Below the pieces are notes generated by a model. It was given only the letters and a program-made list of their open reading frames with translations, was not told the DNA's origin and ran no database searches. Shown here in pieces: positions 45,039-56,525 of a stretch of 64,000 nt of DNA (its first letter is position 1; the number at the start of each line of letters is the position of its first letter). Source of the stretch: Spongilla lacustris (taxonomy: Eukaryota > Porifera > Demospongiae > Spongillida > Spongillidae); the NCBI GenBank assembly GCA_949361645.1, contig OX442423.1, forward strand, positions 6,175,505-6,239,504, in the 5' to 3' direction. Made by a program: the position numbers and the translations under genes.

Positions 45039-46191
45039 TGTAATGCAGGATTTATTAGTCTGCGCTTGCGCAGTACAATGTTAGTCTCGTACCCAGACCC
45101 AAATGTACGTAACGATGATTATCGCTTACAGTATAACATCACGTACAGAGGGTCTGGGAATGAAGTCGTGGGAAATGGTTCTATGTTACCTGAATTTGGT
45201 CGAACCAATCAAATTGCAGCGATTTGTGACGTATACATTCCAACGCTACGGCTCGTCAGCTAATTGCATTTCTAGCATACCAATCGCAAAACCACACCCA
45301 AAGTGTGATCGGAAGGTATTTCCAAGTCAGCGTTAGACCTAGATGGTTTTATGGCTCTTGCGTCAGAAAGACTACAGTAGGTTACTTAACTCTTTGCCGA
45401 AGCCAGCATAAGCCTAGAAGGCATTTTCCGCGCGTGGTTTAGCAGTGCTGTCTCTTTGTCTCATCCACTGTACCCTCCTTACTCCTTGGACCAAGCTCTT
45501 ACCTCTACGATTGGTAGGTCTAAGCTGGCAACCTGACGATACTTGCCATCTTTGGCCGAAGCCACAAATTGTACTTGCGGGGTGCGCTCTTATTAGAAGA
45601 TGCCCTTCCAGACGGCTGGACTTTGCGATCGGGTGATAGGGGCTCAGAGGTTGGCCTCGGGATGGCTACTAAAAGCGAGGAATCCCTTATGCGGATTAGG
45701 GCTTAGCACGAGAAACAGTACCCTGTGTTCTAGGATTTTTTCACAAAACCACCGACGTCGGACGGGACCGACTAGACCTGGCACACTGCCCAAGTATTAA
45801 ACCCTAACTTAATACGGTGAGTAACCCTTAGCCTAAGTCTCCACAATTTGCGACCACCCGCATAGGTCATAATTGATTTCGTGACGCAGCAGAACATTTG
45901 TGACGACATAAAAGTTATGTAATTCTCAACATTCCAACGACATTCCAAGAACCATTTCCCACGACTTCATTCCCAGACCCTCTGTACGTGATGTTATACT
46001 GTAAGCGATAATCATCGTTACGTACATTTGGGTCTGGGTACGAGACTAGTACAATGTATTGATGGAACCTTTTGTAATAGATTGTCACACGCACACCCGT
46101 GATCACACATATATATATATATACACCTTATTTTTGTATGTTTGTCAGTCTGTACCTCGTGTATACCTGCTATCAATCTTGGCCACTTACA
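45039..46191 (+). repeat. 3' LTR, split by a family E insertion
   Basis: LTR segments 45039-45081 and 46058-46191. The 9-bp target duplication GTACAATGT is the last part of the first segment and is repeated at 46049-46057. Otherwise identical to the 5' LTR except for one T/C difference. Confidence 0.92.
45082..46048. mobile_element. family E element (9-bp TSD), copy 2, with unrelated cargo
   Basis: 967 bp, ends TAGTCTCGTACCCAGACCC and complement, terminal repeats ~100 bp, flanked by GTACAATGT duplications. The terminal repeats match copy 1, but the ~750-bp interior (about 45200-45930) does not. It is GC-richer than its surroundings and could be captured host sequence, as in Pack-MULEs. I recognise neither a protein nor an RNA in it. 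Confidence 0.85.
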
Positions 46192-46196
46192 GTATG

Positions 46197-46362
46197 TATA
46201 CAACATATAAAAATTAATTGGTAATGTTGGATTTGTAGACAGCAATTGAGTAAAAGTAAGGAAAAAAGGAATATACGGAAATGTATATTACATACCTAAC
46301 ATTTAGCACAGAATATCAGCAAGAAAGATTTGCTGAATAATGCAGCGGAAGGTCTGTAATAC
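46197..46362. mobile_element. MITE family A, copy 3, left half
   Basis: ATATAAAAATTAATTGG, GGATTTGTAGACAGCAATTG and CAGAATATCAGC match the left half of copy 2. The right arm is missing, cut at the (TTA)n run that starts the retroelement cluster. Confidence 0.7.
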
Positions 46363-46647
46363 TTATTATTATTATTCGTACAATATCCACAATATATCAT
46401 TAAAATACATACCAATAATCCATTCCTAGATACACATAACACAACTACTAACTACAACGCATTGTCTGGGAGGTTTATGGTGGAGCAGTAGGACCTGTTA
46501 AGGATGGCCCTGGCATTTGCCCTGCTGACCAAAGTCAAACTGAAATGGCCATATAGGCTGCCCAAAATCTGGGATTGTTCACTGTTGGTCCGAACAGCAA
46601 GTCATGATGCTAACTGGGACAAAGTTTGTATATATTGCCTCTGTTAT
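46363..46647 (-). pseudogene. RLE retroelement fragment E0 (3' end only, subfamily I)
   Basis: The minus strand encodes SLYGHFSLTLVSRANARAIL, the extreme C-terminus shared with the copies at 47.8 kb and 52.1 kb. The (TTA)n run at 46363-46375 is its 3' tail; its 5' end is cut at the next (TTA)n run. Confidence 0.7.
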
Positions 46648-46664
46648 TATTATTATTATTATTA

Positions 46665-46697
<33 letters not shown>

Positions 46698-47075
46698 GAA
46701 AAAACACGGTACATACAGAATACGTAATACATTTTAAAAAGAAAAGTTCATGTTCAAGTTCTTATTTACAATGGCTGCCTGGCAATCATTGCACAGGCAT
46801 GTTGCCTCTGCAAAGTGATGGCCAATCTTTGGTACAGCTGATTGATAACACACGATTTTGCCTTATTTATTGTTATCATTATCTCACGTTTGGCCTGCAG
46901 GCTCTGCATCAAAACTAACCAAATTATGTCCAGAGTGATTTCAAATCTAAATGGTCGTCTGAACATGTCCCTAATTAAGGCCAACTCAAGAGCTATGTTG
47001 ATTAGAAGTGCATTGTAGATTTAGATGTATAGTGTAGTTAGTTGTGCATTTTACGTATGTTCAACTATACAATAA
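46648..47075 (-). pseudogene. RLE retroelement fragment E1a (3' end, subfamily II)
   Basis: The (TTA)n tail is at 46648-46696. The minus-strand frame 46984-46766 ends QLYQRLAITLQRQHACAM, like the C-terminus of the VWDATC subfamily. It is cut at about 47075 by another (TAA)-type run. Confidence 0.55.
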
Positions 47076-47601
47076 TAATAATTATAATTATTATACAAGT
47101 TCTTAATTCATTAACAATACAACACTATAGACTAACACATATGGCTAACAACAACACGATACTTATCCTAACACTCACTCACTCACACAATATACATATT
47201 TATACAAAAAAACTCTTCCTCCTGACTGCCCATCTTCATTGTTCCCTACACAGAGCGTTGCCACGTTGGACGCAACTGAGAGTCTCTGAGTGAGATATGC
47301 AAAGGAGTTAGCTTCTCTGGACGCCCCAACTCTTTCAGGAACTCCATTGTCTTTGGTCCAAAAACTCCACTTGTTTCTATTGCCACTGGAGTGAAAAAGT
47401 AGCATGAGTCAAGGTGTTGATACTTCTGTATCTTATCTTCTGCCTGTTGAGCAACTGCTCCAACTTGCTTTGCAGCAATTGTGGAGTAGAAAGGTGCAAA
47501 AGTACCTGGACACGTTGCATCCCACACCAGAAGTTGACCACCCTTCCAAGGGACTATTGAGACACTGCTTCCCATCTGAGCGATACAGGCCTGAAGGCTA
47601 T
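47076..47601 (-). pseudogene. RLE retroelement fragment E1b (endonuclease region, subfamily II)
   Basis: The frame 47575-47246 reads VPWKGGQLLVWDATCPGTF, AEDKIQKYQHL and FFTPVAIETSGVFGPKTM, then shifts frame into AYLTQRLSVASNV. V-W-D-A-T plus K-x-x-K-Y fits a PD-(D/E)XK (restriction-like) endonuclease. It is cut at (TTA)n on both sides. Confidence 0.75.
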
Positions 47602-49125
47602 AATAATAATAATAATTATTATTATTATTATTATTTATGTATTTATTTATTTTTTATTTTTTAGTATTATTATTAGTTATTATTATACAAGATACAATTT
47701 AGGACATACAAAATACACAAAAACATGACCAAAACTAAATAACACATCAGAAACAATCTTGAGGGCAATATCTGGACATTAGCCCTTACTAGGTTCAGAT
47801 TGAGCCGGCCGTACAGCTCTGATAGAACGGCAGATTTGGGCCTTGATGATGTTATGGCTAGGTGAGAGGCTAGACTCGAAAATGACTCCACAGCCTCTTT
47901 CCCCCATGCGCCATACGACTCAACCACAAGAGGGATACGTAACCAACCTAACTCGCTGCACTTCACATCGTTGGCCTCATGCTTTCTGAGCTCAGTGGCT
48001 TGCGCAGCTGCTCCAGCAGTTACTCCCGCTTCAGTCATAATGTTTGAGTTCAGCAGAGAGGTAACTGATATGTCGCAGGCTGCCGTTTTCCCCAGTGCCC
48101 AGTTGGAAATGAGGACATCTGCAGGACGAGAGTGGCTGTGATCTGGTGTAAGGTTGCAGCCAGCTTCTACTTGTACACTAAAGTGGGCTCGCCTACATGC
48201 TTCTGCCAATATGTCCCTCAACCTGTTGTGGCGGAATACCACATCCCCACCCCGCTTACAAGTAGTGGCATGATGCCCTAGGGGATCCAACATTTTATCT
48301 GGGCAGAGTGCGCAAAAGAACCCTCAGCTGTGTCAAGCCCTAACCACCACTTCAGTGCTGTCTTAAATACTGGAGGGTCTAAATGTAAGCCTTGACCTTC
48401 AGATGGAATAACCGTCAGCCATGAGGAAGCATGTGGGGAGGATGCTGATAAAAGTCGAGCTCTGTCAGCAATTGACAGAGAACCCTGGAGAACTCTGTAT
48501 AAATTATCGTCCAAGATACTGGAAAGAGTCCTCTGAGAAGGTAACTTTTCCAGTACCGATCCGATCTGCATGTTGTCTGACTGATGAACTGAAGAATTAA
48601 ATATCTCCAAGGACTGGAGGAGGTGTACATGAGAATTTCAACCCAGGCCAGAGAAACTTAACAATGCAATAAAGGCTGCTGGTGCATGATGAGACAGGGA
48701 ACGCAGCCCAAGGCCTCCTCGGCTGAGGCTCAGCTGGGCCTGCTTCCACGCAGCAATGGAAGGATGCACATCTGTGCAAGAATTGAAACATTTTTGAACA
48801 TCTTGATCAAATAACTGCAGAACAGACTGAGAGAAAGAAGGGGGTACGGCACAAGCAAGATGGACAAGCTTACAGTAACCACCACAAAGCCAAAGGAGTA
48901 CAAGAGCCACTTGGGGGTCGACTTGACCAGCATTGTCCAGTCTCTTAAGTAGAACACCTGCCTCAGACCTTTTCCTCTCCAGGACAGCCCTACAAAAGAC
49001 AGAGTCACCAATAGGTATTCCCAAGATCTCAAGATTGGATTTGCTAGACTGTTTCATCTCCATTGGGAAATGAGTCAAACACCCACTGCTAAAAACCTCA
49101 CACTTCTTGATGTTCACATGATGGC

Positions 49126-49128
<3 letters not shown>
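47602..49128 (-). pseudogene. RLE retroelement fragment E2 (RT thumb to C-terminus, subfamily I)
   Basis: Successive minus-strand frames (49128-48638, 48610-48278, 48293-47673) cover the region after the RT palm: HVNIKKCEVF, then LSLSRGGLGLRSLSHHA, then WWLGLDT, GHHATTCKRGGDVVFRHN (part of a CCHC zinc-binding motif), then RPADVLISNWALGKTAACDI and LVVESYGAWGKEA. RPAD...CDIS is the candidate endonuclease acidic pair. Frameshifts separate the parts. The 3' tail is (TTA)n and AT-rich at 47602-47690, and the 5' end joins another (TTA)n at 49129. Confidence 0.85.

Positions 49129-49161
<33 letters not shown>
49129..49161. repeat. (TTA)n junction tract
   Basis: A pure TTA repeat between the 3' end of E3 and the truncated 5' end of E2 (minus orientation). 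Similar tracts occur at 46648-46696, 47602-47633, 51922-51962 and around 54012. Confidence 0.95.
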
Positions 49162-49164
<3 letters not shown>

Positions 49165-51676
49165 ATTAATATTGTTTTAATTTTTTATTTTTTGGAAATA
49201 ATGATAATACATGCAAATTTTAACATACATCTTACAGCACACCAACAAAATCAATGTCACAGCAGTAACCACCCCACACCCACACCTCCTCCGAATGCCG
49301 AAACCTTGCATGGGAGAGCAAGGCTCTAGCATTGGCTCTCACAAGCGAAAGGCTTAGCCTCTGGTACAACATGGATGTAGCCTGTGATTTGTTGCATCCC
49401 ATTTGGATGGCTAGACGAGCCGCAAGAAGGATTGTTGTGCTTCCATGCCCCAGCATTCATATGACTCCACAGCTAGGGGAATGCACACCCATCCACGCTC
49501 ACAACACTTGGAATCATTGGCATTATGCTTTCTTGTCTCAGCAACCAGAGCAGAAGACCCACACCTCACCCCTGCTTCAGTCAAAGTGGCTGGGTTAAGC
49601 GGTGAAGTGATAGTGAGGTCAAAAGCAGCAGGTTTGCCAAGATGCCAGTTGTTGACAAGTACGCCAGCAGGACGAGAGTGCAGTCCGTCAAGACCAAGAC
49701 CACTTCCAACTTCGACCTGACCTCTAAGCAAGCCCTATGACAGAACTCCACAAAAACATCACAAAGGCTGTTGTGACGCAAGACCACATCACCCCCGTGT
49801 TTGCATGTCAATGCATGGTGACCACGTGGGTCCAGCCTGTGGTTAGGACAATAGGGACAGCATGAGTCAAAGGAAACATCCATACCAAGCCACCACTTGA
49901 TGGCAACCTGAAATTCATTAGGCTCTAGATGCAGGTTAAGGCCTGGAGAGGGGACAACAGTAAGCCAAGAAGCGGCATGAGGTGAAGAGACTGATAATAA
50001 GCGAGCTCTATTGGCCGGAGAGGAGAGATCAAACAGCTGCCGAAACTGCTGGTCTTCAATTTTGCCAGACAAAGTGTGCTGGCGCAGGTTAGAGGTGGCT
50101 AATATCTCTTCAGAGATGGAATCAGCTGCTGGCACTAACTCATTAAAAAGCACGATTGATTCAGACAAATGCAAGTTAAAGGACTTGTCAAAGCCCAAAC
50201 TACTAAGCGAAGCTAGGTACGCTGCAGCGGAATGGCATGACAAGCTACGAAGGCCAAGTCCACCCCTACTAAGACTGAGTTGTGCTTGCATCCAATCCAT
50301 ATCAGAGGTGTCTAACGCTGTGCATTCAGAAAAGCATTGGCGCACCTCCTTGTCATATAGAGCCAAGCCCTCAGTGATGTATGAAGGAGGTGTGGAACGG
50401 GCAAGGTGCAACAACTTACAGAATGTGGCACACTGCCGTAGGAGAAGAAAAGCCACCAGGGGATCCACTGCACCTACTTCTGCGAATTGGGATAGGAGTT
50501 TTGCTGCATCGGCACGCTTTTGTGCTAAGAATTTGGCACAAAAAATGGGATCACCAATTGGTGCACCAAGAATCTCGAGGTTAGGTACTCGTGACACTTT
50601 CATCTCACGAGGGAAGGAGGACAGGTCACCCTGTCCAAACAACTCGCACTTAGAAAAGTTGATAAACAGCCCCATTGATGGACCCATCTCTTGAATAAGA
50701 GTCACCGCCCGGTTAACAGCCTGAGAGTGTCCTGCCAAAACACCGTCGTCAAGGAACCATCTGTTAAACAATAGAGATAGACAATCGTCCTGTGCGAGGG
50801 ATAACACCAACTTGTGCAGAACTATGGAAAAGAGAAGTGGACCCAGAGGATCCCCTTGCTGGACACCTGTCTCCGAACTTAACTGTTCAAGAGGGTGCCA
50901 TAACGTGGGGTGGGAACCGTAACACCAGCCTACCCAGGGAAGAAGCTCTGGGAAATGGACTGCACATTCCTCCAGGTGAGCCTGACGAGACACCAAGTTG
51001 AATGCGTTTGACAAATCCACCTTGCAGACAGTAAAATTATCATCTTTCCAATGTTCCTGGATGCAGCTCCTAACACCATGAATGACCTTTTCTGCCCCAG
51101 CAGGGCAAATGACTCCATATTGAAAAGGACTGAAAAATTCAGAAGCTTTGGGCTTGGTGATGATACAAAGACACTTCCCTGTTAAGCGTCTCAATACCTC
51201 CCCAACTGCAATAGGGCGAATGTCCAATGGACGTCCCTCCTTGTTCTTCACTAATGCAGTGAGAGAACCCCCAGCCAGAAACTTTGATACCAAAACTGGA
51301 GCTTTACCACTGGCCAGGGTCGACTACACCACGCAAAGAGGAACAAATAGAAGTAGGTAGATGGACCTGAGCAGCATCAAGCAGATGCTGAATACGAAGC
51401 CCTGAAGGGCCGCAGGCTGTACTTTTGGGGAAGGAATGGAGAACTGACAAAATGTTAAAGTCATGTGGCAACTAATGATTGACAGGAGGACTTGAAGAGA
51501 TGGGCAGAGAAGGATGGGGACCTTTAGGATGCTTCTGCTGGAGCAAATCCCACACCTCTGGGGTATTTGGAGCGGCACCTGGTGAAACAAGGGCCTGGCA
51601 AGCTTTCCCTAGTAACCCCTCTCTACTCATACCTATAGCCAAAGAAATCTTCTTTTTGGAAATATCCACCTGAGAA
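49162..51676 (-). pseudogene. RLE-type non-LTR retroelement E3, longest copy
   Basis: The main frame 51293-49581 encodes RT: DIRPIAVGEVLRRL, VCKVDLSNAFNLVSR (first Asp), GVQQGDPLGPLLFS and RWFLDDGVLAG (catalytic FLDD). It is followed by WWLGMD and CPYCPNHRLDPRGHHALTC (CCHC). The endonuclease frame (49731-49411) has RPAGVLVNNWHLGK: the Asp of the PAD motif seen in sister copies is Gly here, so the nuclease is probably dead. Upstream, 51669-51472 holds KACQALVSPGAAPNTPEVW and QQKHPKGPHP, the region before RT. Order RT, CCHC, nuclease at the C-terminus is that of R2-type elements. At least three frameshifts. Confidence 0.85.
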
Positions 51677-51921
51677 TTTTGCTTTATTAGTATTTTTATT
51701 TTAAATTTATTTATTTATTTATATTATTATAATCATAATACATAATATACACTCATAAATAACATAAGCACGCTATAAACTAACATACATAATAAACTAA
51801 CATATATGGCTAACAACAACTCAACCTAACATATAATGGCACACTAACACACTCGATCACTCACACACAGAACTAAAAGTCATCTAAACCATAAAAGGAA
51901 CTTAATGTTCCCAAGACGGAT
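51677..51921 (-). pseudogene. RLE retroelement fragment E3b (3' untranslated end only)
   Basis: The AT-rich stretch with ACATATATGGCTAACAACAA and repeated ACTCAC resembles 47105-47190 (3' flank of E1b). It is bounded by AT/TTA tracts, so it looks like a copy truncated to its last ~200 bases. Confidence 0.55.
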
Positions 51922-51934
51922 TATTATTATTATT

Positions 51935-51962
<28 letters not shown>

Positions 51963-51965
<3 letters not shown>

Positions 51966-54012
51966 TAAAATTGTCAAATATACATGACATACGCCAAATA
52001 CGAGTAATAAATGTGTTACATAGTTACAATTAGCTAAATAAATTCAGCCTGATTGTGGTAGTCTGGAGAGGATGGCTCTGGACACCAACCTCACCAAGAT
52101 GATGTTGAGACGTCCATAAATGTCGGCAACCATTGCAGCTCTGGGCTGGGAGAGGCTAATTGACAGGTGGGATGCCAACCTAGACAATACCTCCTGAGCC
52201 TTCCTACCCCAATGACCAAATGTTTCAACAGCCATGGGGATACATGTCCAGCCCAGTTCCGTGCACTTGGTGCTGTTAGCATTAAGCTTTCTTAGCTCAG
52301 CACCGTTAGCTGCAGCTCCAGATTGATGGCTAGCTTCAGGTAGGATGGCAGGGCAAAGTGCTGAAGCCACAGTGATGTCCAAAGCTGCATGTTTGCCTCT
52401 ATCCCACCCAGCAATCAATACATCAGCTGGGCGAGTGTGGTCATGACCTCCACCACCTTTCTCCACTGCTATACTGAGATGGGCAGTGCGGCACAAACTA
52501 GCTATGGCTTCACGCAAAGGTTGTGTCGCCACACTACATCTCCACCATGTCGGCAAGTGACACAATGATGACCCAAAGGGTCCAGACCAACACCTGGGCA
52601 GAAAGGGCACATTGCAGTCCCCGATGTGTCCAATCCCAGCCACCACCTGACTGCCACCTGGTACTCATTGGGTTGCAAGTGTAAACCAAGTTCAATAGAA
52701 GGAACCACTGATAACCAGGCAGCAGCATGGGGCGCTGATTCAGATAAGAGGCGAGCCTTGTTGGCAGGAGAAGCACTCTCTAGCAAACCATGGAAGAGAT
52801 TCATGTCAATTTTGGAGGACAGAGCCTTTTGTGTTGGTGGAGAAGCTAATACCGATTCAACAGTGAGTGTATCTGGTGGAGAAACTTTGGCATTGTACAA
52901 TGTGACCGCCTGTTGAAGAGGAGTATTGTCCAAGCATCCATGGCCAGAAGAAATCAAAGACGCAATGAAAGCGGCAGGAGCATGGAGTGAGAGAGAGCGC
53001 AGACCAAGTCCTCCATGCCTAAGTCCAAGTTGTGCCTGATGCCACGCTCCATCAGAAACGTCAACTGCAAGACAAGTTGAAAAACACTCTCTCACTGCCT
53101 TGTCAAACTGTTCAAGAGCATCAGAGGCCAAATTGGGTGGGGTGGCACGAGCCAAATGAACCATCCGGCAATAACTTCCTGCTACCCGAAGAAGTGTGAC
53201 AGCCACTTGCAAGTCAGTTCCTGCCATCTCTTGTAGGCACTGGAGTAGAAGTTTGGCCTGTGCGCACAGCTCTGCAATTACCCTGGAACAGTGTATGTAA
53301 TCCCCCACTGGGGCTCCCAGGATAACTAAGTTGGGCAGGGTGGAGCACGGTATTGCAGAAGGAAACAAAGTGTTGCCTCTACTGGCAAACAATTCACACT
53401 TCCCCAGGTTAATGTGGAGACCAAGAGCTGGGCCCAACTCCTGGATGAGAGAGAGGGCTCTCAATACTGCTAATCGATTACCTGCTAGGACCCCATCATC
53501 CAGGTACCAAGAATGAAACAGGAGGTCAATGCACTCATCATCAGCATCAATACTGGCTGCCAGTTTCTGCAGAACAAGAGAGAACAACAAAGGTCCCAAA
53601 GGGTCTCCCTGCTGCACACCCAATTCAGAGAATAGTTGACCTTGAGGATGCCAGAGGACAGGGTGGGTCCCGTAGCACCAAACAACCCAGGGTAGGATTT
53701 CTGGGAAAAAGGTAGCACATTCATCCAGGATAGCCTGTCTTGATACCATGTTGAAGGCATTCCGCATGTCCACTTTAAAAACCGCAAAGTCATCATCATC
53801 CCAATGGTCATCGATAAATTTCCTAAGTCCATGGGTGATACGTTCCGAGCCTGAGCGGCATGCTACCCCCACCTGCAGAGGTTGGAAGAGATCACGTGCT
53901 TTCTCCCTGATTGTTAAACATAAGCACTTTGCCGTCAGTCTTCTCAAAGTTTCACCCACTGCTATTGGCCTTATGTCTGACTTAGATGCCTCTGTGGTCT
54001 TATTTAAGGCAT
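51963..54012 (-). pseudogene. RLE-type non-LTR retroelement E4
   Basis: The frame 54012-52502 carries RT: DIRPIAVGETLRRL, VFKVDMRNAFNMVSR, GVQQGDPLGPLLFS, SWYLDDGVLAG. It is followed by LGLRHGGLGLRSLSLHA, WWLGLDT and CPFCPGVGLDPLGHHCVTC. The next frame (52646-52044) has RPADVLIAGWDRGKHAALDI, then KLNANSTKCTELGW and MAVETFGHWG to the C-terminus LVRLVSRAILSRL. Only one frameshift separates RT from the nuclease, making this the best-preserved copy. The start is lost: the frame comes straight out of a (TTA)n tract. Confidence 0.88.
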
Positions 54013-54450
54013 TATTATTATGATTATTTATTATTTTTATATACAACATATACATAAGATACACCTGAAAAAGTTAAACTCCATGTACAACCTAACTATT
54101 AACACTATAGCTACAAGGAAAACAATACATGTACACTAGAGATGGACTGGGCAAAGGCCTCTTGCCAGGATGGCTCTTGCCACAGCTCTCACCAAGCAGA
54201 TGTTTAGGCGGCCATATATGTCAGCCAGAACTCTGGACTTGGGGCAGGAAAGATGGATTGCTAAATAGGTAGCCAGTCTTGAGAACATGTGTTGGGCCTC
54301 CTTTCCCCAGTTACCGTATGTCTCAACTGCCATTGGTATACACATCCATCCCAATTCACGACACTTTGGGTCATTGGCAGCATGCTTCCTAGTTTCAGCA
54401 GACAGAGCTGCTACACCTGCAATTCTACTTGAGTCTTTCAAAGAGACTGG
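54013..54450 (-). pseudogene. RLE retroelement fragment E5 (C-terminal end)
   Basis: The minus-strand frame 54441-54136: AETRKHAANDPKCRELGW, MAVETYGNWGKEAQHMF and ADIYGRLNICLVRAVARAIL. A TTA-type tail lies at its right (3') edge near 54013 and another begins at 54451. Confidence 0.8.
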
Positions 54451-55380
54451 TTATTATTATTTTTGGTAATACTTTTTTTTTTTTAAAGTTGTATAATAAT
54501 TAATAATAACAATGACTATAATAACACACAAAACACACACAAACTACTAGAGAAGCTACTAAATATATATTATATACAAAACTTGAGAAACATGAGAAGC
54601 ATCTTTAATCTCCATCCTTCTCCATTTCACTCTACTACCGCAAATGCACAGATTTGTAGCACAAAGGACAGCAAAAAGCATTCTTGCACGCACATAGCCC
54701 AGCACTTCACTGTAAAACTTGTGCCAAATTGCAGCTATTTTTTCAGCCAAATGACATATAAATGTCTTTGCCTCAAGACCCAGTGCCCCATCAGCTGTCA
54801 CAACAAATGGTGTAAAAGAAGCATTGATTGTTTCAGCAGCTTGTGAGTATTTGTGTTCCATAGTGTGTTCAATCGAGGAAAGAACTGCACCCACATCACG
54901 ATACAAGTAAGAATTCACATCTGAATCTACTACTCGAACATCAAAAAAAGTAGTAGCTTGAGGCTGCCATACACCACGAACAGAAAGATCAGCAACCAAA
55001 GCAGGAACCTTTTCATGGTCGTTGGGTTCTCTTACAACAGGTTCTCTCAAAACATCTTTGTATGATGCTATTGAAGCCAAGTCACCAAGGGCATCCCTAA
55101 TCTCATTATGTCTTTGGATGACTAAACCTCCCTTTCTACAATCAAGGGCGTGTCCAGTGCTAAACTGACTACCACAACCATCACACAGAGCTGGCAATCG
55201 TAGTAATGGTCGATGATATCTCAGTGCCAGTGAGTACCGAAATTCAGTGGCAGATAGATCAAAATGATGGTATGCCATTGGTATAACTGTCAACCATGCT
55301 GAGGTCTTTCCATAAATTCCTCGTCGTATAGCTCTCTTCTTGTTGTTGTCAAAGATTTGTCGAACTGAATTAAAAAAATA
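54451..55380 (-). pseudogene. RLE retroelement fragment E6 (subfamily III)
   Basis: The minus-strand frame 55446-54559 is open for 295 codons: CDGCGSQFSTGHALDC (CCHC-like), GGLVIQRHNEIRD, VADLSVRG, TTFFDVRVVDSD, MEHKYSQAA, FTPFVVTADGALGLEA, SEVLGYVRARMLFAV. The order A-D, F-D-V, K-Y fits a PD-(D/E)XK nuclease. It represents a different subfamily from its neighbours, sharing only the general plan. Confidence 0.8.
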
Positions 55381-56525
55381 AAATTTAAAAAATAACACAT
55401 AATAATTATAGACTAATACCTTATTGATTATACAATTATAGCACATAAATACAATATTCAGCTCTATGGTGGAGGAGCTATCCTAGAGAGGATAGCTATA
55501 GCATTGGCACAGACAAGGTTGAGGTTCAACTGGCCATAGATCTTGTTCAGTAGGATGGACTATGGCCGGCACATGGAAGTGGCAAATCTGGAGGCTACTG
55601 CGGAGATGATAGCAGTGGCTTCTTTTCCCCAAGCCCCATAGGTTTCAACAACCACGGGGACACATACCCATCCTAGCTCTGAGCATTTTGGGTCATTAGC
55701 TTGGTGCTTCCTACACTCAGTGGGCTGGGCAGCAGCTGTGGCCGAAACTCCCGCTTCCAACAAAGTGACAGGATTTAGCGGTGAGGTGATAGACACATCT
55801 AATGCTGCAGTTCTGCCCAAGACTCAGTTAGGAAGTAAGATGTCAGCTGGAAGAGTCTTGCTGTGGTCTCTACTTAAGTTGTAGCCAACCTCCATCTTAA
55901 CCCCCAATGTGCGCCATATAACAGGTCTCCACCAGGATGTCTCTAATCCTATTATGGCTGGAGACCACATCCCCACTATACTTGCAGGTAACTGCATGGT
56001 AGCCAAGGTGATCAAGTGCACTGCCAGGGCACAGTGCACAATGGGAGCCCTCTGATGTATCAAGGCCAAGTCACCATTGCTATCAGAGGGCACAATGGAA
56101 AGCCAGAAGGCAGCATGGGGTGCAGAAACTAACAAAAGACCTGACTTAATTGTCTGCCACGGAAGATGAGTTTAGCAGTACATTGAAGTCATGGTCATCC
56201 AACTTACTAGAAAGAGATTTCTGTGAGACTGGCAGTGAGAGGAGAGAATCAACACTTACTGTGAGACCAAGCTGTTCAAGATCTCTACTGCTTGAGACAG
56301 ATGATGAGATAAATGCAGACCAGAGCCAGATGAGCACAAGGATGAGATGAATGCCTCTGAGGTCAAACAACCCAAGGAATGCCAGAGATATGGGTGTTGC
56401 CAAAAACACCAGCTGACCCAAGGTAGGAGTTCTGGGAAATGTTCAGCAGACTCTGAGAGGAGCGTGGCGGGAAACCTGGTTGAATGCATTCTTCATATCA
56501 ACTTCCATCACGCAGTAAATAAGGT
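55381..56525 (-). pseudogene. RLE retroelement E7 with internal RT deletion
   Basis: The minus-strand fragments run HFPELLPWVSWCFW (RT region after the first Asp) directly into AFISSLCSSGSGLHLSHH (thumb). The B and C boxes, including the catalytic x-L-D-D, are therefore missing. The nuclease part (55820-55560) reads RTAALDVSITSPLN, ANDPKCSELGW and VVVETYGAWGKEA. Multiple frameshifts. Confidence 0.75.

Larger units (their letters stand above)
37504..46191 (+). mobile_element. Ty3/gypsy LTR retrotransposon, complete but inactivated
   Basis: Two 177-bp LTRs (5': 37504-37680; 3': 45039-46191 with an insertion) begin TG and end CA. They are flanked by the 5-bp duplication GTATG (37499-37503 and 46192-46196). 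The internal order is gag, protease, RT, RNase H, integrase, which defines Ty3/gypsy. A purine tract precedes the 3' LTR. The visible LTR difference is one T/C substitution, so the insertion looks recent. Yet gag is split by a 2629-bp transposon, the 3' LTR by a 967-bp transposon, and pol carries small insertions that break the frame. Without the two nested insertions the element would be about 5.1 kb. Confidence 0.92.

Noticed and set aside
50011..50694. A 227-codon plus-strand frame
   Set aside because: It lies antisense to the RT frame of retroelement E3 and has no recognisable motif.
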